A stretch of 64,000 nucleotides of DNA from Sphingomonas sp. NFR04 (GCF_900114095.1 NZ_FORV01000005.1:280741-344740); one strand, 5' to 3'; shown: positions 35,543 to 44,933, counted from the stretch's first letter. Made by a program: numbers and translations. The notes: generated by a model from the letters alone, not told the origin.

Positions 35543-35671
35543 GACAACTCCTCACTTCCCGCCCCCTTGGCGCAGCTTCTGCCCGTTCCAGGCTGAACCT
35601 GCGCTGGAGCGGCCGTTCATCGGCCGTCAAACGCCCATCGCTGGTTTCGGATGCGCAAGGTTCGTCGGCGA

Positions 35672-36445
35672 TCAGCCCGAAGTGAGACGCCGCATCTGCT
35701 CGCCCACCGTCCGCGCCGCCAGCCCGCTGGCCAGCACCATGTCGAGCAGTGCCTCGTGCTGCGTCGCGGTCACCGCGCCGTCGCTCTCGGGGCCGGCGCC
35801 GACCTGGTGGAACACCAGGATCGCCCAGCGCCGCTCGTGCCGCGCTAGCTGGAGATAGTTGAACACGTCGAGCGGCTGTGCGTCATAGCCCACCGCCAGC
35901 GCCTGCAGCCGATAGGGATGGCGTCGCACCCAGGCCGCCGGATTGGGCGGCCCCTCGCTGTTGCGCGCGCTGTCGATTCCCAGCTGCTTGAGCAATGCCT
36001 CGTAGCGGGCCCGCTCGGCATTGGCGCTGCCGGGGCCGAGATCGGTGACGTCGCAGGGATAGGCGAAGTCGTGCGGCCGGGCCGGTCCCGCCACCTTGTC
36101 GAGCCACGCCTCCAGCGGCCGGAACTCCTTCTCGGCAAAGGCCTCGGCGCCGAGCGGACCGATGTTGCACGGGTGGTGCATGGTATGCGCGCCTAGCTCG
36201 TGCCCGCGCGCCGGCATCTTCTCCCAGTCGGCCACCCGGTCGACGATATTGTCCCAGGTCACATAGAAGGTGCCGCGCAGGCCCCGCCGCTCCAGGGCGG
36301 GCGCCGCCACGTCGAGATGCGAGGGCAGCCCGTCGTCATAGGTCAGGCTCACCGCCCCGCCCGCGTCGTCCGCCGCTCGCGCCAGGGGCGGGCCGAGCAC
36401 CAGCGTCGCCAGCCCTGCCGCGAAGTGCCGCCTGTTCACCTGCAT
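35672..36445 (-). CDS. Polysaccharide deacetylase (NodB fold), exported
   Basis: 257 residues from the ATG at 36445 with GGAG 5 bases upstream. A twin-arginine-like leader (NRRHFAAGLATLVLG) ends ARA. The NodB motifs are LTYDDGLPSH (catalytic Asp and metal Asp) and HTMHHP (metal histidines), with a late LVFHQVG strand. It should remove acetyl groups from a surface polysaccharide or peptidoglycan. The usual RxxDN-like motif is replaced by FAYPCDVTD, so activity or specificity may differ. Confidence 0.85.
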   Translation of the reverse strand: MQVNRRHFAAGLATLVLGPPLARAADDAGGAVSLTYDDGLPSHLDVAAPALERRGLRGTFYVTWDNIVDRVADWEKMPARGHELGAHTMHHPCNIGPLGAEAFAEKEFRPLEAWLDKVAGPARPHDFAYPCDVTDLGPGSANAERARYEALLKQLGIDSARNSEGPPNPAAWVRRHPYRLQALAVGYDAQPLDVFNYLQLARHERRWAILVFHQVGAGPESDGAVTATQHEALLDMVLASGLAARTVGEQMRRLTSG

Positions 36446-36552
36446 GTCGTCTCCATCCGTTGGCGATGCCCTTGGCCGCAGCCGTCGGCGCGCGCAACCA
36501 TGCTTCCGTAGCTTCGCGTAGGTCGACCGACTGCTAGGCAAAAAATTCCCAC

Positions 36553-36568
36553 CCGGCAGAAACTGCCG
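36553..36568 (+). promoter_or_regulatory. Candidate FlbD-type (ftr-like) site before fliF
   Basis: CCCGGCAGAAACTGCC, a near-palindrome with GGCA/TGCC arms, 15 bases upstream of the CTATAAG element of fliF. Similar sites lie at 11060-11075 and 49331-49346. Caulobacter FlbD binds a site of this kind before fliF. FlbD would thus control its own operon. Confidence 0.45.
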
Positions 36569-36582
36569 TTCCGCCCGCCTCC

Positions 36583-36589
36583 TATAAGA
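36583..36589 (+). promoter_or_regulatory. CTATAAG promoter element of the fliF operon
   Basis: CCTCCTATAAGACC lies about 50 bases before fliF, same core as before flgI and the HAD gene. Confidence 0.6.
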
Positions 36590-36638
36590 CCATTAACAAG
36601 GGGCATTCCGCGCCCCGTAGCTACTGCATGGGGCGGCT

Positions 36639-38243
36639 TTGGAAGCGATCAAGAATCTGGTGGCGCAACTCGGCACCAAGCGGCTCGCGATGATGGGGGG
36701 CGTGGCCTTCGCCCTGCTCGCGGCGCTGACTTTCGTGGCGATGAGCAGCTCCAAGTCGAACATGGGCTATCTCTACACGGACCTGGATCCGGCAGCCGCC
36801 TCGACGATCACCGAGAAGCTGAAGGCGCAGAACGTGCCCTACACGCTCTCCGCCGACGGCACTGCGATCATGGCGCCTGAGGACAAGCTCGCCCAGTTGC
36901 GCATGAGCATGGCTGGCGAGAAGCTGGGCGGCAAGATCGGCTATGAGGTGCTCGACGAGGAGCAGCCCTTCGGCGTCTCCGCCAGCCGCGCAAAGATGAA
37001 CGAGACGCGCGCCATCGAGGGCGAGCTCTCCAAGTCGATCCAGACGATCCAGAGCGTCACCGCCGCGCGCGTCCATATCGTGATGCCGGAGCGGGCGATG
37101 TTCGCCAACGAAAGCCGCAAGGCGACCGCGGCCGTCACCGTCAAGACCAAGGGCCATATTGGTTCGGAGCAGGTTGCGGCGATCCGCTACCTCGTCTCCT
37201 CCTCGGTCCCCGAGCTTTCGCCCGACGCCGTCTCGGTCGTCGACCAGACCGGCGCGCTGCTCGCCCGTGCCGGCGATCCGGATACTGCCGCCGCCGGCGA
37301 TGCCGACGAGCGCCAGCAGACCGTCGAAGGCAAGCTGCGCGACGAGATCGAGGCGCTGCTCCAGCCGATCGTCGGCGAGGGCAAGGTCCGCGCCGAGGTT
37401 TCCGCCCAGATCGACCGCGACCAGACCCGCGAGGAATCGAATGTGTTCGATCCCGACAAGCAGGTCGTCGCCCGCCAGGTGAGCGTCGAGACCGGCGACC
37501 AGAACAAGGAAAGCGACGCCGGCCCGCAGACCGCCTCGGTCGCCAACCAGATGCCCGATGCCAAGGCCAATCCGGCCGCCCCGGGCAGCTCGCGCCAGTC
37601 GGCCAGCAACCAGACCTCGGAAGACACCACCTATTCGAACAGCTCGACCAGGACGGTCACGCTGCGCTCGCCGGGCAAGGTGACCCGCCTCACCGTCGCG
37701 GTGATGGTCGATGGCGGTCCGAAGGGCCTGCCCGCCGATCAGATCCAGCGCCTGCAGCGCCTGGTGGAAAATGCCGTCGGCATCGATACCCAGCGCGGCG
37801 ACAGCGTCGTCGTCGAGAGCATGCCCTTCTCGGCGGTGCCGGTCGACGAAGGCAAGGAGAGCATCTTCTCCAAGCTGCCGATGGACCGGATCTGGACCTT
37901 CCTGCAGCTCGCGCTGATCGCCGGTGTCGGCCTGCTCGCCCTGCGCATGCTCAAGCCCAAGCCCGAGCCGCTGCCGATCGAGCCGGAAATGACCCAGCTG
38001 GAGGCGCAGCACCAGAACGAAGAGATGCGGATGCTGACCGCCCTCGCTGCGGACGGCGACCCCGAAGCGCTCCAGAAGCTCGAGCAGATGCAGGTCAGCG
38101 AGACCGCGCTGCTCGATCAGGAAATCGCCCTCGCCCAGGTGGATGGGCGGATCAAGCTCTCCGCCCTCAAGCGGATCGGATCGGCCATCGCGGCCAGCCC
38201 GCCCGAGGCCGCCTCGGTGATCCGCCAGTGGATGAACGCATAG
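36639..38243 (+). CDS. fliF: Flagellar MS-ring protein FliF
   Basis: 534 residues. I follow the TTG at 36639 because GGGGCGG lies just before it and it gives the short leader before the first membrane helix (RLAMMGGVAFALLAALTFVAM). FliF blocks follow: DPAAASTITEKLKAQNVPYTL, SMAGEKLGGKIGYEVLD and AIEGELSKSIQTI. A second membrane helix lies near 430 and the C-terminal tail that binds FliG ends the protein. It is the base of the flagellum. fliN, flbD and flhA follow, while fliG and fliH have been moved upstream. Confidence 0.94.
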   Translation: MEAIKNLVAQLGTKRLAMMGGVAFALLAALTFVAMSSSKSNMGYLYTDLDPAAASTITEKLKAQNVPYTLSADGTAIMAPEDKLAQLRMSMAGEKLGGKIGYEVLDEEQPFGVSASRAKMNETRAIEGELSKSIQTIQSVTAARVHIVMPERAMFANESRKATAAVTVKTKGHIGSEQVAAIRYLVSSSVPELSPDAVSVVDQTGALLARAGDPDTAAAGDADERQQTVEGKLRDEIEALLQPIVGEGKVRAEVSAQIDRDQTREESNVFDPDKQVVARQVSVETGDQNKESDAGPQTASVANQMPDAKANPAAPGSSRQSASNQTSEDTTYSNSSTRTVTLRSPGKVTRLTVAVMVDGGPKGLPADQIQRLQRLVENAVGIDTQRGDSVVVESMPFSAVPVDEGKESIFSKLPMDRIWTFLQLALIAGVGLLALRMLKPKPEPLPIEPEMTQLEAQHQNEEMRMLTALAADGDPEALQKLEQMQVSETALLDQEIALAQVDGRIKLSALKRIGSAIAASPPEAASVIRQWMNA

Positions 38244-38254
38244 GATTTTAGCAG

Positions 38255-38614
38255 ATGACGATCGATCCCCACGATATCATCCCGTCGGACGGCAGCGAGC
38301 CCCAGCCCGCCCCCGCCCCCGATTTCCAGGATTTCGAACTGCCGGGCAGCATGCCCGAGGGCCATGGCGGCAGCGCCGGTCTGGAAGCCGTGCACGACGT
38401 GCCGGTGAAGGTACAGGCGGTGCTCGGCCGCGCACGGATGCCGATCGGCGATCTGCTCGCGCTCAGCTCGGGCACCGTGCTCGAACTGGACCGCCGCGTC
38501 GGCGAACCGGTGGACATCTTCGTCAATGACCGGCTGATCGCCCGCGGCGAAGTCGTCCTGATCGATAACGCGCTGGGCGTGACGCTCACCGAAATCGTGC
38601 GGCCCGATCGCTGA
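38255..38614 (+). CDS. fliN: Flagellar motor switch protein FliN
   Basis: 119 residues. An N-terminal acidic/proline-rich tail leads into the SpoA domain (VPVKVQAVLGRARMPIGDLL, ELDRRVGEPVDIFVNDRLIARGEVVLI). It forms the lower C-ring with FliM and docks FliH. Its stop overlaps the start of flbD by one base. Confidence 0.93.
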   Translation: MTIDPHDIIPSDGSEPQPAPAPDFQDFELPGSMPEGHGGSAGLEAVHDVPVKVQAVLGRARMPIGDLLALSSGTVLELDRRVGEPVDIFVNDRLIARGEVVLIDNALGVTLTEIVRPDR

Positions 38615-39945
38615 TGGCCAGCCCGATCCGCATGCTCCTGATCGGCGAACCCGGCAGCGAGTTCCGTCTCGCCGCCGAGCTCGCTCGCAGCGCCGGCGCC
38701 GAAGTGGCGATGGCCGACACGCCCGGTGACGGGCTGGTCGAGCTGCGCCAGGGTGGTGCCGATCTGGTGATGATCGACGTCGAGTCGGACATCACCGCCT
38801 TCATGGCGAGCATCCGCGCCGAGCGCTTCACCATCGCGGTTCTGGCCTGCGGCATCGATGCCCCGGCCGAGCGCGCGGTAGCGGCGATCCGCGCCGGTGC
38901 GCGCGATTACGTCCCCCTTCCCCCGCAGCGCGAGCTGATCGCCGCCGCCATTGCCTCGGTGGTCGAGCGCAAGGCGCCGGCTTGGATCGGCGGGCATCCC
39001 GCGCTTGCCCGCGCGCTGTCGCTCGCCGCCGGCGTGGCGCCCAGCGCCGCCCCGGTGCTGATCACCGGCGAGAAGGGCAGCGGCAAGGAGATGATGGCGC
39101 GCGCGGTGCACGATGCCTCGGGCCGCCCCCAGCCGATGCTGGTCGCCGAATGCGCCGGCGTCGCGCCCGACGTGATCGAATCCGAACTGTTCGGCCATGA
39201 AGCCGGCGCCTTTCCGGGCGCGGTCGCCCGCCGCATCGGTCGGCTGGAAAAGGCCGGGCACGGCACGGTGTTGCTTCGCGAAGTCGGCATGCTGTCGCCC
39301 GCGCTGCAGGCCAAGCTGCACGACGTGCTGCAGAAGCAGCAGTTCCGCCGCCTCGCCGGCCACGAGCTCATCCCCTTTCACGGGCGCCTGATCGCCACCT
39401 CGAGCCTCAACCTCGACGCGCTGGTCGAAACCGGCACCTTCCGCGCCGATCTGCTGGTGCGCCTGGGCCTCGTGCGCGTCGAGGTGCCGCCCTTGCGCGC
39501 CCGCGGCGAGGACATCATCGCCCTCGCCCGCTATTTCGCCAAGCGCCATGCCGAAGTCGATGGCCTGCCGCCGCGCGCCTTCACCGACGAGGCGCTGGCG
39601 CTGCTCCAGCGCTATGTCTGGCCGGGCAACATCCGCGAGCTGGACGAGACGGTGCACCGCGCCATCCTGCTCGGCCGCGGCGCCGCGATCATGCCGGGCG
39701 ACCTAGTGCGCGCCGACGGCACGCCCCTCGCCGAACTAAACACAGAGACCAATCCCCTGGACATCAACAGCCTGGTCGGCCGCACGGTCGAGGAGGTGGA
39801 ACGCGAGCTGATTTTGCAGACGCTCGAGCGCTGCCACGGCAACCGCACCTCCGCGTCGAACATCCTCGGCATTTCGGTCCGCACGATGCGCAACAAGCTG
39901 CGCAGCTTCATCGACGCCGGCATCGCCGTCTCGCCCGCGCCCTGA
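38614..39945 (+). CDS. flbD: FlbD-family flagellar regulator with degenerate sigma-54 contact motifs
   Basis: 443 residues. An N-terminal receiver-like domain (1-120) has lost most of the acidic pocket, as in Caulobacter FlbD. The AAA+ domain keeps Walker A GEKGSGKE (152-159), the ESELFGHE block and FRADLLVRLG, but the GAFTGA loop reads GAFPGA (198-203) and Walker B reads LLREVG (Arg at 222 where Asp is usual). The sensor region has ATSSLNLD. The C-terminal HTH (GNRTSASNILGISVRTMRNKLRSF) is well kept. DNA binding is likely; ATP-driven sigma-54 activation is doubtful. It sits in the fliF operon, as in Caulobacter. Confidence 0.88.
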   Translation: MASPIRMLLIGEPGSEFRLAAELARSAGAEVAMADTPGDGLVELRQGGADLVMIDVESDITAFMASIRAERFTIAVLACGIDAPAERAVAAIRAGARDYVPLPPQRELIAAAIASVVERKAPAWIGGHPALARALSLAAGVAPSAAPVLITGEKGSGKEMMARAVHDASGRPQPMLVAECAGVAPDVIESELFGHEAGAFPGAVARRIGRLEKAGHGTVLLREVGMLSPALQAKLHDVLQKQQFRRLAGHELIPFHGRLIATSSLNLDALVETGTFRADLLVRLGLVRVEVPPLRARGEDIIALARYFAKRHAEVDGLPPRAFTDEALALLQRYVWPGNIRELDETVHRAILLGRGAAIMPGDLVRADGTPLAELNTETNPLDINSLVGRTVEEVERELILQTLERCHGNRTSASNILGISVRTMRNKLRSFIDAGIAVSPAP

Positions 39946-39968
39946 CCTCCAGTTTCCGGTAGCAGCCC

Positions 39969-42050
39969 ATGCCTCCCGTCGTCCTGAAGTTCCTCGACCG
40001 CATCGGCGCCAACCGCGACATGGCGCTCGCGGGCGGCGTCATCGCGATCATCGCGATGCTGATCCTGCCGATGCCGGGCTGGATGCTCGACATGGGCCTC
40101 GCCCTGTCGATCACCGTCTCGGTGATGATCCTGATGACGGCCCTGTTCATCGAGAAGCCGCTGGAGCTCAGCGCCTTCCCGACGATCCTGCTGATCGCGA
40201 CGATGCTGCGGCTGGGCCTCAACCTCGCCTCGACCCGCCTGATCCTGGGCCATGGCCATGAGGGCCCCGATGCCGCCGGCGGCGTGATCGGCGCCTTTGG
40301 CGAGTTCCTGATGGGCGGCGAGACCATCATCGGTCTCACCATCTTCATGATCCTGGTGGTGATCAACTTCGTCGTGATCACCAAGGGCGCCGGCCGTATC
40401 GCCGAAGTCGCCGCGCGCTTCAGCCTCGACTCGATGCCCGGCAAGCAGATGGCGATCGACGCCGATCTCTCCGCAGGCATGATCAACGAGGAACAGGCCA
40501 AGGCCCGCCGCGCCGAAGTGGAGGCCGAAAGCGGCTTCTACGGCGCGATGGACGGTGCCTCCAAGTTCGTGAAGGGCGATGCCGTCGCCGGCCTGCTGAT
40601 CACCGCGATCAACATCGTCGTCGGCCTGGGCATCGGCGTCATCTCGCACGGCGTGCCGATCGGCGAGGCGTTCCGCACCTATACCGTGCTCACCGCCGGC
40701 GACGGCCTGGTCAGCCAGATCCCGGCGCTGATCGTGTCGACCGCGGCGGGCCTGCTCGTCTCCAAGGGCGGCGTCGCCGGCAAGACCGGCGCGGCGCTGG
40801 GCGACCAGCTCGGCCGCTACCCCAAGGCGTTCGGCATGGTGTCGTTCCTGATGGGGGCGCTGGCGCTGATGCCGGGCCTGCCCTTCATCCCCTTCGCCGC
40901 CTTTTCGGCGCTGTCGGGCTGGGTCGCCTGGGAGATGTCGCGCCGTTCCACCGCCAAGGCCGCGCGCGAGCGCATCCAGGCGGCGCAGGAAGTCGCGCAG
41001 TCGCAGGCCGTCGAGCAGCCGATCTCAGAGACGCTGGCGATCGACGCGGTGCGCATCGAGATCGGCTACGCCCTGCTGCCGATGATCAACGACGACACGC
41101 GCGAACCGCGGCTCGACGACCAGGTCCGCGCGCTGCGCCGCCAGATGGCGACCGAGTACGGCTTCGTGCTGCCGGCGGTGCGGATCATCGACAATATGGG
41201 CCTCAAGCCCAACGAATATGTCATCTCGATCAAGGAGACCGAGGCGGCGCGCGGCGACATCCGGCTGGAGAAGCTGTTGCTGATCAATCCGGGCGGCGGC
41301 TCGGTGGGCCTGCCGGGCGAAGTCACCAAGGAACCCGTGTTCGGCCTGCCGGCCCTCTGGATCGATCGCGAGCTGCGCGACGAAGCCGGCTTCCGCGGCC
41401 TCACCGTGGTCGATTGCGGCACGATCATCGCGACGCACCTGACCGAGCTGGTGAAGGAAAACATCGCCGATCTGCTCTCCTATACCGAGACGCAGAAGCT
41501 GCTGACCGAAGTCCACAAGGAATCGGAAAAGCTGGTTGCGGACATCATCCCCTCCAAGGTCTCGGTGTCGAGCGTCCAGCGCATCCTGCAGAACCTGCTC
41601 GCCGAGCAGATCTCGATCCGCGACATCCCGACGATCCTGGAGGGCATCGCGGAATCCGCGCCGCTGACCAGCAACCTGACCACGATCACCGAGCATGTTC
41701 GCAGCCGCCTGGCCCGCCAGATCAGCGCCTCGCAAGCGCGCGGCGACGCGATCCCGGTGGTCACCCTCTCGGCCGACTGGGACCAGGCGTTCGCGGACAG
41801 TATCCTCGGCGCGGGCGACGACCGCCAGCTAGCGATGGCGCCTTCCGCGCTCCAGCAGTTCATCGGCGCGGTGCGCGAGACCTATGACCGGCTGGCGCAG
41901 GACGGCGAGATTCCCTGCCTGCTCACCAGCCCGTCGATCCGCCCGTTCGTTCGCTCGATCATCGAGCGCGTCCGCCCGGCGACGGTGGTGCTCTCGCAGA
42001 ACGAGATCCACGCCCGCGCGCGCATCCGTGCGCTCGGCGTAATTGGCTGA
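39969..42050 (+). CDS. flhA: Flagellar export gate protein FlhA
   Basis: 693 residues. Eight membrane helices fill the first 330 residues, with the family signatures LRLGLNLASTRLIL and FVVITKGAGRIAEVAARFSLDSMPGKQMAIDADL. The cytoplasmic domain (350-693) binds FliH/FliI and substrate-chaperone complexes. It is the last gene of the fliF operon and 23 bases after flbD. Other export gate genes (fliP, fliQ, fliR, flhB) are not here. Confidence 0.96.
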   Translation: MPPVVLKFLDRIGANRDMALAGGVIAIIAMLILPMPGWMLDMGLALSITVSVMILMTALFIEKPLELSAFPTILLIATMLRLGLNLASTRLILGHGHEGPDAAGGVIGAFGEFLMGGETIIGLTIFMILVVINFVVITKGAGRIAEVAARFSLDSMPGKQMAIDADLSAGMINEEQAKARRAEVEAESGFYGAMDGASKFVKGDAVAGLLITAINIVVGLGIGVISHGVPIGEAFRTYTVLTAGDGLVSQIPALIVSTAAGLLVSKGGVAGKTGAALGDQLGRYPKAFGMVSFLMGALALMPGLPFIPFAAFSALSGWVAWEMSRRSTAKAARERIQAAQEVAQSQAVEQPISETLAIDAVRIEIGYALLPMINDDTREPRLDDQVRALRRQMATEYGFVLPAVRIIDNMGLKPNEYVISIKETEAARGDIRLEKLLLINPGGGSVGLPGEVTKEPVFGLPALWIDRELRDEAGFRGLTVVDCGTIIATHLTELVKENIADLLSYTETQKLLTEVHKESEKLVADIIPSKVSVSSVQRILQNLLAEQISIRDIPTILEGIAESAPLTSNLTTITEHVRSRLARQISASQARGDAIPVVTLSADWDQAFADSILGAGDDRQLAMAPSALQQFIGAVRETYDRLAQDGEIPCLLTSPSIRPFVRSIIERVRPATVVLSQNEIHARARIRALGVIG

Positions 42051-42077
42051 CCCGCAACGATCGTTCCGGCGATCATC

Positions 42078-42084
42078 CTATAAT
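42078..42084 (+). promoter_or_regulatory. CTATAAT promoter element of fliK-flgD
   Basis: GATCATCCTATAATGG lies 43 bases before fliK, with the same ATCCTATAAT core as before motA and the PilZ gene. Confidence 0.6.
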
Positions 42085-42126
42085 GGTTTGGAACGGCCTC
42101 TTCCCGGCCGCGCATGAGGCGACTGC

Positions 42127-43575
42127 ATGAACGTCACGAACATCGGCTCCCCCTTCGCCGCCCCCGTCAGCCAAGAGGGCGCCGCGAATGCGGCCGCCGG
42201 CAGCGGCTTTGCCGGACTGCTGGGCGGAGTCGGAACCGGTGGCGTGAGCGGCTGGGCGGGCCAGGGGCTGGTCTTCGCCGGTGCGGGCACCACAGGGCTG
42301 CTCGGCGCGCAGACCGGCGCACCGCTGCTGCCGGTGACCCCCGATGCGAACGCGCTGCCCGGCGACAAGCCGCAGGTGGGCATGACCCAGCTGCTCGCCA
42401 CCGCTGCGCCGGGTGCCGTCACCCCGCCGGTCGCGACCGGCGGCAACCCGCTCGCCGATGCCATCGCCAAGGCGCTCGCGGATGCGCGCGGCAACGCCGA
42501 GGACGCCACCGCAACGCCCGGCACCGCCGCGCCCAAGCCGAAGCCGACCGCCGTCGAGGCCAAGCCGGACGCCACCACAGACGCGCTCGCCGAGCTGCTT
42601 GATGCCACGGCACCCAAGCCGACCGAGGATGCGGCGCCCGGCCGCCCGATGGTGGGGGTCAAGGTCGCCAAGCCCGGCCGCGGTGCCGGTGGCGACAAGA
42701 ACGGCCTCGATCCCGCCGGCGCCCCACTGCCCGCGCCCGAAGCGGCCACGCCGGCCGTCGTCCAGCCGATCGCCGTGCCCGTCGCCCAGCAGCAGCCGTC
42801 TGCCCAGCCCGCCCCCGCCCAGCAGCCTGCGGCGCAGAGCAAGACCAGCGGCGTCACCGGCCCGCGTTATGCCAAGGCGGACGCCATGGCCGGCAACGAA
42901 GCCGCGCCTGCGCAGACCACCAACGACAAGATGGCCGACCTTGCCGATGCGGTCGGCGCACACCCCCATGGCGGCGGCGCCACCGATGGCGGCAGCGCCG
43001 GCGACCATGGCCAGCAGAATTTCGGCCAGCAGCTCGCCGCAGCCGACACGCGCCACAGCGGCGCGGTGCCCTTCCCCACAGCCTCGGGCCATGTCGCCCC
43101 GGCAGCGAGCGCGGCACCCGCCGCCCCGGCCGCGGAGCCAGTGCTCAATGCGCGCGCGGGTGAACTGGGCCGCAGCCTCGGCGTCGAGATCGCCCGCAAG
43201 GTCGATGCCGGCGAGGACACGCTGCGCGTCCGCATGAACCCGGCCGAACTCGGCCGGGTCGAGGTCACGCTCGCGTTCGACGACAAGGGCCGCGTCCAGG
43301 CGACGATGCGCGCCGAGAGCCAGCACACGCTCGAGCTGCTTCGCCAGGAAGCCCCCGATCTCGGGCGCGCGCTCGACCAGGCGGGTATCCGCAGCGATGC
43401 GAGCAGCTTCCGCTTCGAAAGCCGCGACGGCGGCACCAGCAGCGGCGGCAACGGCCAGCAGGCCTCGCAGCAGCAGTCGCGCGGCGGCAACCAGCAGTTC
43501 CACGACGAACCCGACGCGCAGACCGCCGCCTATCGCCCGATCCGCGGCGACGGCCAGGTCGACCTCATCGCCTAA
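42127..43575 (+). CDS. fliK: Flagellar hook-length control protein FliK
   Basis: 482 residues. Residues 1-330 are Ala/Pro/Gly-rich and little conserved, as expected of the ruler part. The C-terminal domain (about 340-440) has the FliK signature LRVRMNPAELGRVEVTLAF and LLRQEAPDLGRALDQAGI. It is exported and switches substrate choice when the hook is complete. It opens a two-gene unit with flgD. Confidence 0.88.
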   Translation: MNVTNIGSPFAAPVSQEGAANAAAGSGFAGLLGGVGTGGVSGWAGQGLVFAGAGTTGLLGAQTGAPLLPVTPDANALPGDKPQVGMTQLLATAAPGAVTPPVATGGNPLADAIAKALADARGNAEDATATPGTAAPKPKPTAVEAKPDATTDALAELLDATAPKPTEDAAPGRPMVGVKVAKPGRGAGGDKNGLDPAGAPLPAPEAATPAVVQPIAVPVAQQQPSAQPAPAQQPAAQSKTSGVTGPRYAKADAMAGNEAAPAQTTNDKMADLADAVGAHPHGGGATDGGSAGDHGQQNFGQQLAAADTRHSGAVPFPTASGHVAPAASAAPAAPAAEPVLNARAGELGRSLGVEIARKVDAGEDTLRVRMNPAELGRVEVTLAFDDKGRVQATMRAESQHTLELLRQEAPDLGRALDQAGIRSDASSFRFESRDGGTSSGGNGQQASQQQSRGGNQQFHDEPDAQTAAYRPIRGDGQVDLIA

Positions 43576-43592
43576 CGCTCAGGAGTAGCGCC

Positions 43593-44252
43593 ATGACTCT
43601 CGTCTCTTCGGCCACCGCGAATGCGGGGCAGTCCGCCACGAACGACTCGTCCACCAAGCTGACGGCGGACTACAACCTGTTCCTCAAGCTGCTGACGACG
43701 CAGCTGCAGAACCAGGATCCGACCAATCCGATGGACAGCTCGCAATATACGCAGCAGCTGGTGCAATATTCGCAGGTCGAGCAGTCGATCACCCAGAACA
43801 AGACGCTCAACTCGATCCTGTCGAGCCTGAACATGACGTCGCTGACGTCCAGCACGTCGATGATCGGCCAGCCGGTACAGCTGAGTTCGGACAAGGCCGG
43901 CCTCAGCGCCGCCACGCCCGCGCAGTGGCAGTGGGACGCGACCAACCCGATCGACAAGCTGACGGCCACGATCACCGACGCCAAGGGCAAGACGGTCGAG
44001 AGCTTCGATCTCGATGTGCAGGGCAGCTCCGGCCAGTTCAGCTGGGACGGCAGCACCAAGAGCGGCACCAAGTACACCGATGGCCTGTATCAGCTGACGC
44101 TTTCCGGCACGACCACGGCCGGCGCCAAGATCAGCACCACCGCCACGGCCCTGGGTAAGGTGGATGATGTGCAAATGATCAATGGATCGCCGGTGGTATC
44201 CATCAACGGCGCCCAATACCCCACCAGCATGATCTTGAAGATCGCAAAGTAA
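43593..44252 (+). CDS. flgD: Hook cap / hook assembly protein FlgD
   Basis: 219 residues. The N-terminal block LFLKLLTTQLQNQDPTNPMD with QYSQVEQS is the FlgD signature; the FlgD Ig-like and tudor-like domains follow. It caps the growing hook. The hook protein gene flgE, which normally follows, is not present downstream; the unit ends at a hairpin. Confidence 0.93.
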   Translation: MTLVSSATANAGQSATNDSSTKLTADYNLFLKLLTTQLQNQDPTNPMDSSQYTQQLVQYSQVEQSITQNKTLNSILSSLNMTSLTSSTSMIGQPVQLSSDKAGLSAATPAQWQWDATNPIDKLTATITDAKGKTVESFDLDVQGSSGQFSWDGSTKSGTKYTDGLYQLTLSGTTTAGAKISTTATALGKVDDVQMINGSPVVSINGAQYPTSMILKIAK

Positions 44253-44437
44253 CCTTTGTGCTCCGTAGCATCGCGTAGGGAGAGGGGCTTAAGTACAAAT
44301 CCTGTAGCTGATTAGTGCGGGATTCGTTTCTCTCCCATCCGATTCTGCGATATAACGAAATCAGAAGCAGCGAGGACGTTCCGATCCCCTCACGATCCTC
44401 GCGCTTCCTTATTTGCCGAGCACCCCCCGCTCGGCAT

Positions 44438-44480
44438 AGCGGCAGGCCAGTTCCCCCCAACTGGCCTGCCGCTCGCATTT
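44438..44480 (+). terminator. Long perfect hairpin downstream of flgD
   Basis: 15-base arms (AGCGGCAGGCCAGTT at 44438-44452, complement at 44459-44473) with a C6 loop, followed by a short T-rich run. It lies 185 bases after flgD; a smaller hairpin (CCGAGC/GCTCGG) precedes it. Confidence 0.65.
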
Positions 44481-44793
44481 TGGGGACCCGGCGTCCCTCC
44501 CCCCCCGCAGCATCCGCATCCGCCTCGCCGCAGGACCCAAGCCAGGGTTCCGGCGCCGCCATGATCTAGAACCGCGGCGCTACCCACCCCCACTGCATGC
44601 CGCGCTGCAGGCCTGCAGGCGCAGGCAGGCGCACGCAGCGCCCTCGCCCCCTGGGGTTATGCCGTGACGATCCTGATCCTTGTCCCTGACGCTGCGAACG
44701 CGGAATTACAGGGCGCGCAGTGCGGGCGCACCCCACGCGGCTCGCAGTCAAGCGCGTAGACGGAGGAAGGCCAGCAGCGCTGCAAGAGCAACG

Positions 44794-44820
44794 GTCATTC
44801 CCACGCAGGCGGGAATAATT
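44794..44820. repeat. REP-like palindrome
   Basis: ATTCCC and GGGAAT arms around ACGCAGGC, preceded by GTC. It is an imperfect relative of the element at 32670-32697. Confidence 0.55.
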
Positions 44821-44860
44821 GGCTTGGGCGCTGAGGGAAAGAACCGCGGCTTTAGCGCCA

Positions 44861-44888
44861 ATGGATCCCCGCCTTCGCGGGGATGACG
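44861..44888. repeat. REP-like palindrome
   Basis: Arms ATCCCCGC and GCGGGGAT around CTTC, followed by GAC. With the copy at 44794 it forms an inverted pair of REP units. Confidence 0.6.
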
Positions 44889-44933
44889 ATGTCCGCGGTC
44901 GCGCGCCGTGGCTGGCGCATGACCGGCACTGGA

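Larger units (their letters stand above)
44253..44933. other. 680-base gene-free stretch with hairpins and REP-like repeats
   Basis: No credible gene. It contains the flgD terminator region, and two REP-like palindromes. Reading frames across it lack ribosome sites and family features. It separates the + strand fliK-flgD unit from the - strand flagellin region and could be a past recombination site. Confidence 0.55.

Noticed and set aside
36628..36638. ATG at 36628 as fliF start
   Set aside because: It is out of frame with fliF; the in-frame TTG at 36639 fits better.
44253..44933. Hidden gene or non-coding RNA in the 680-base gap
   Set aside because: Frames have no start context, and the hairpins are explained as terminator and REP-like units. 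I cannot exclude a small RNA without expression data.
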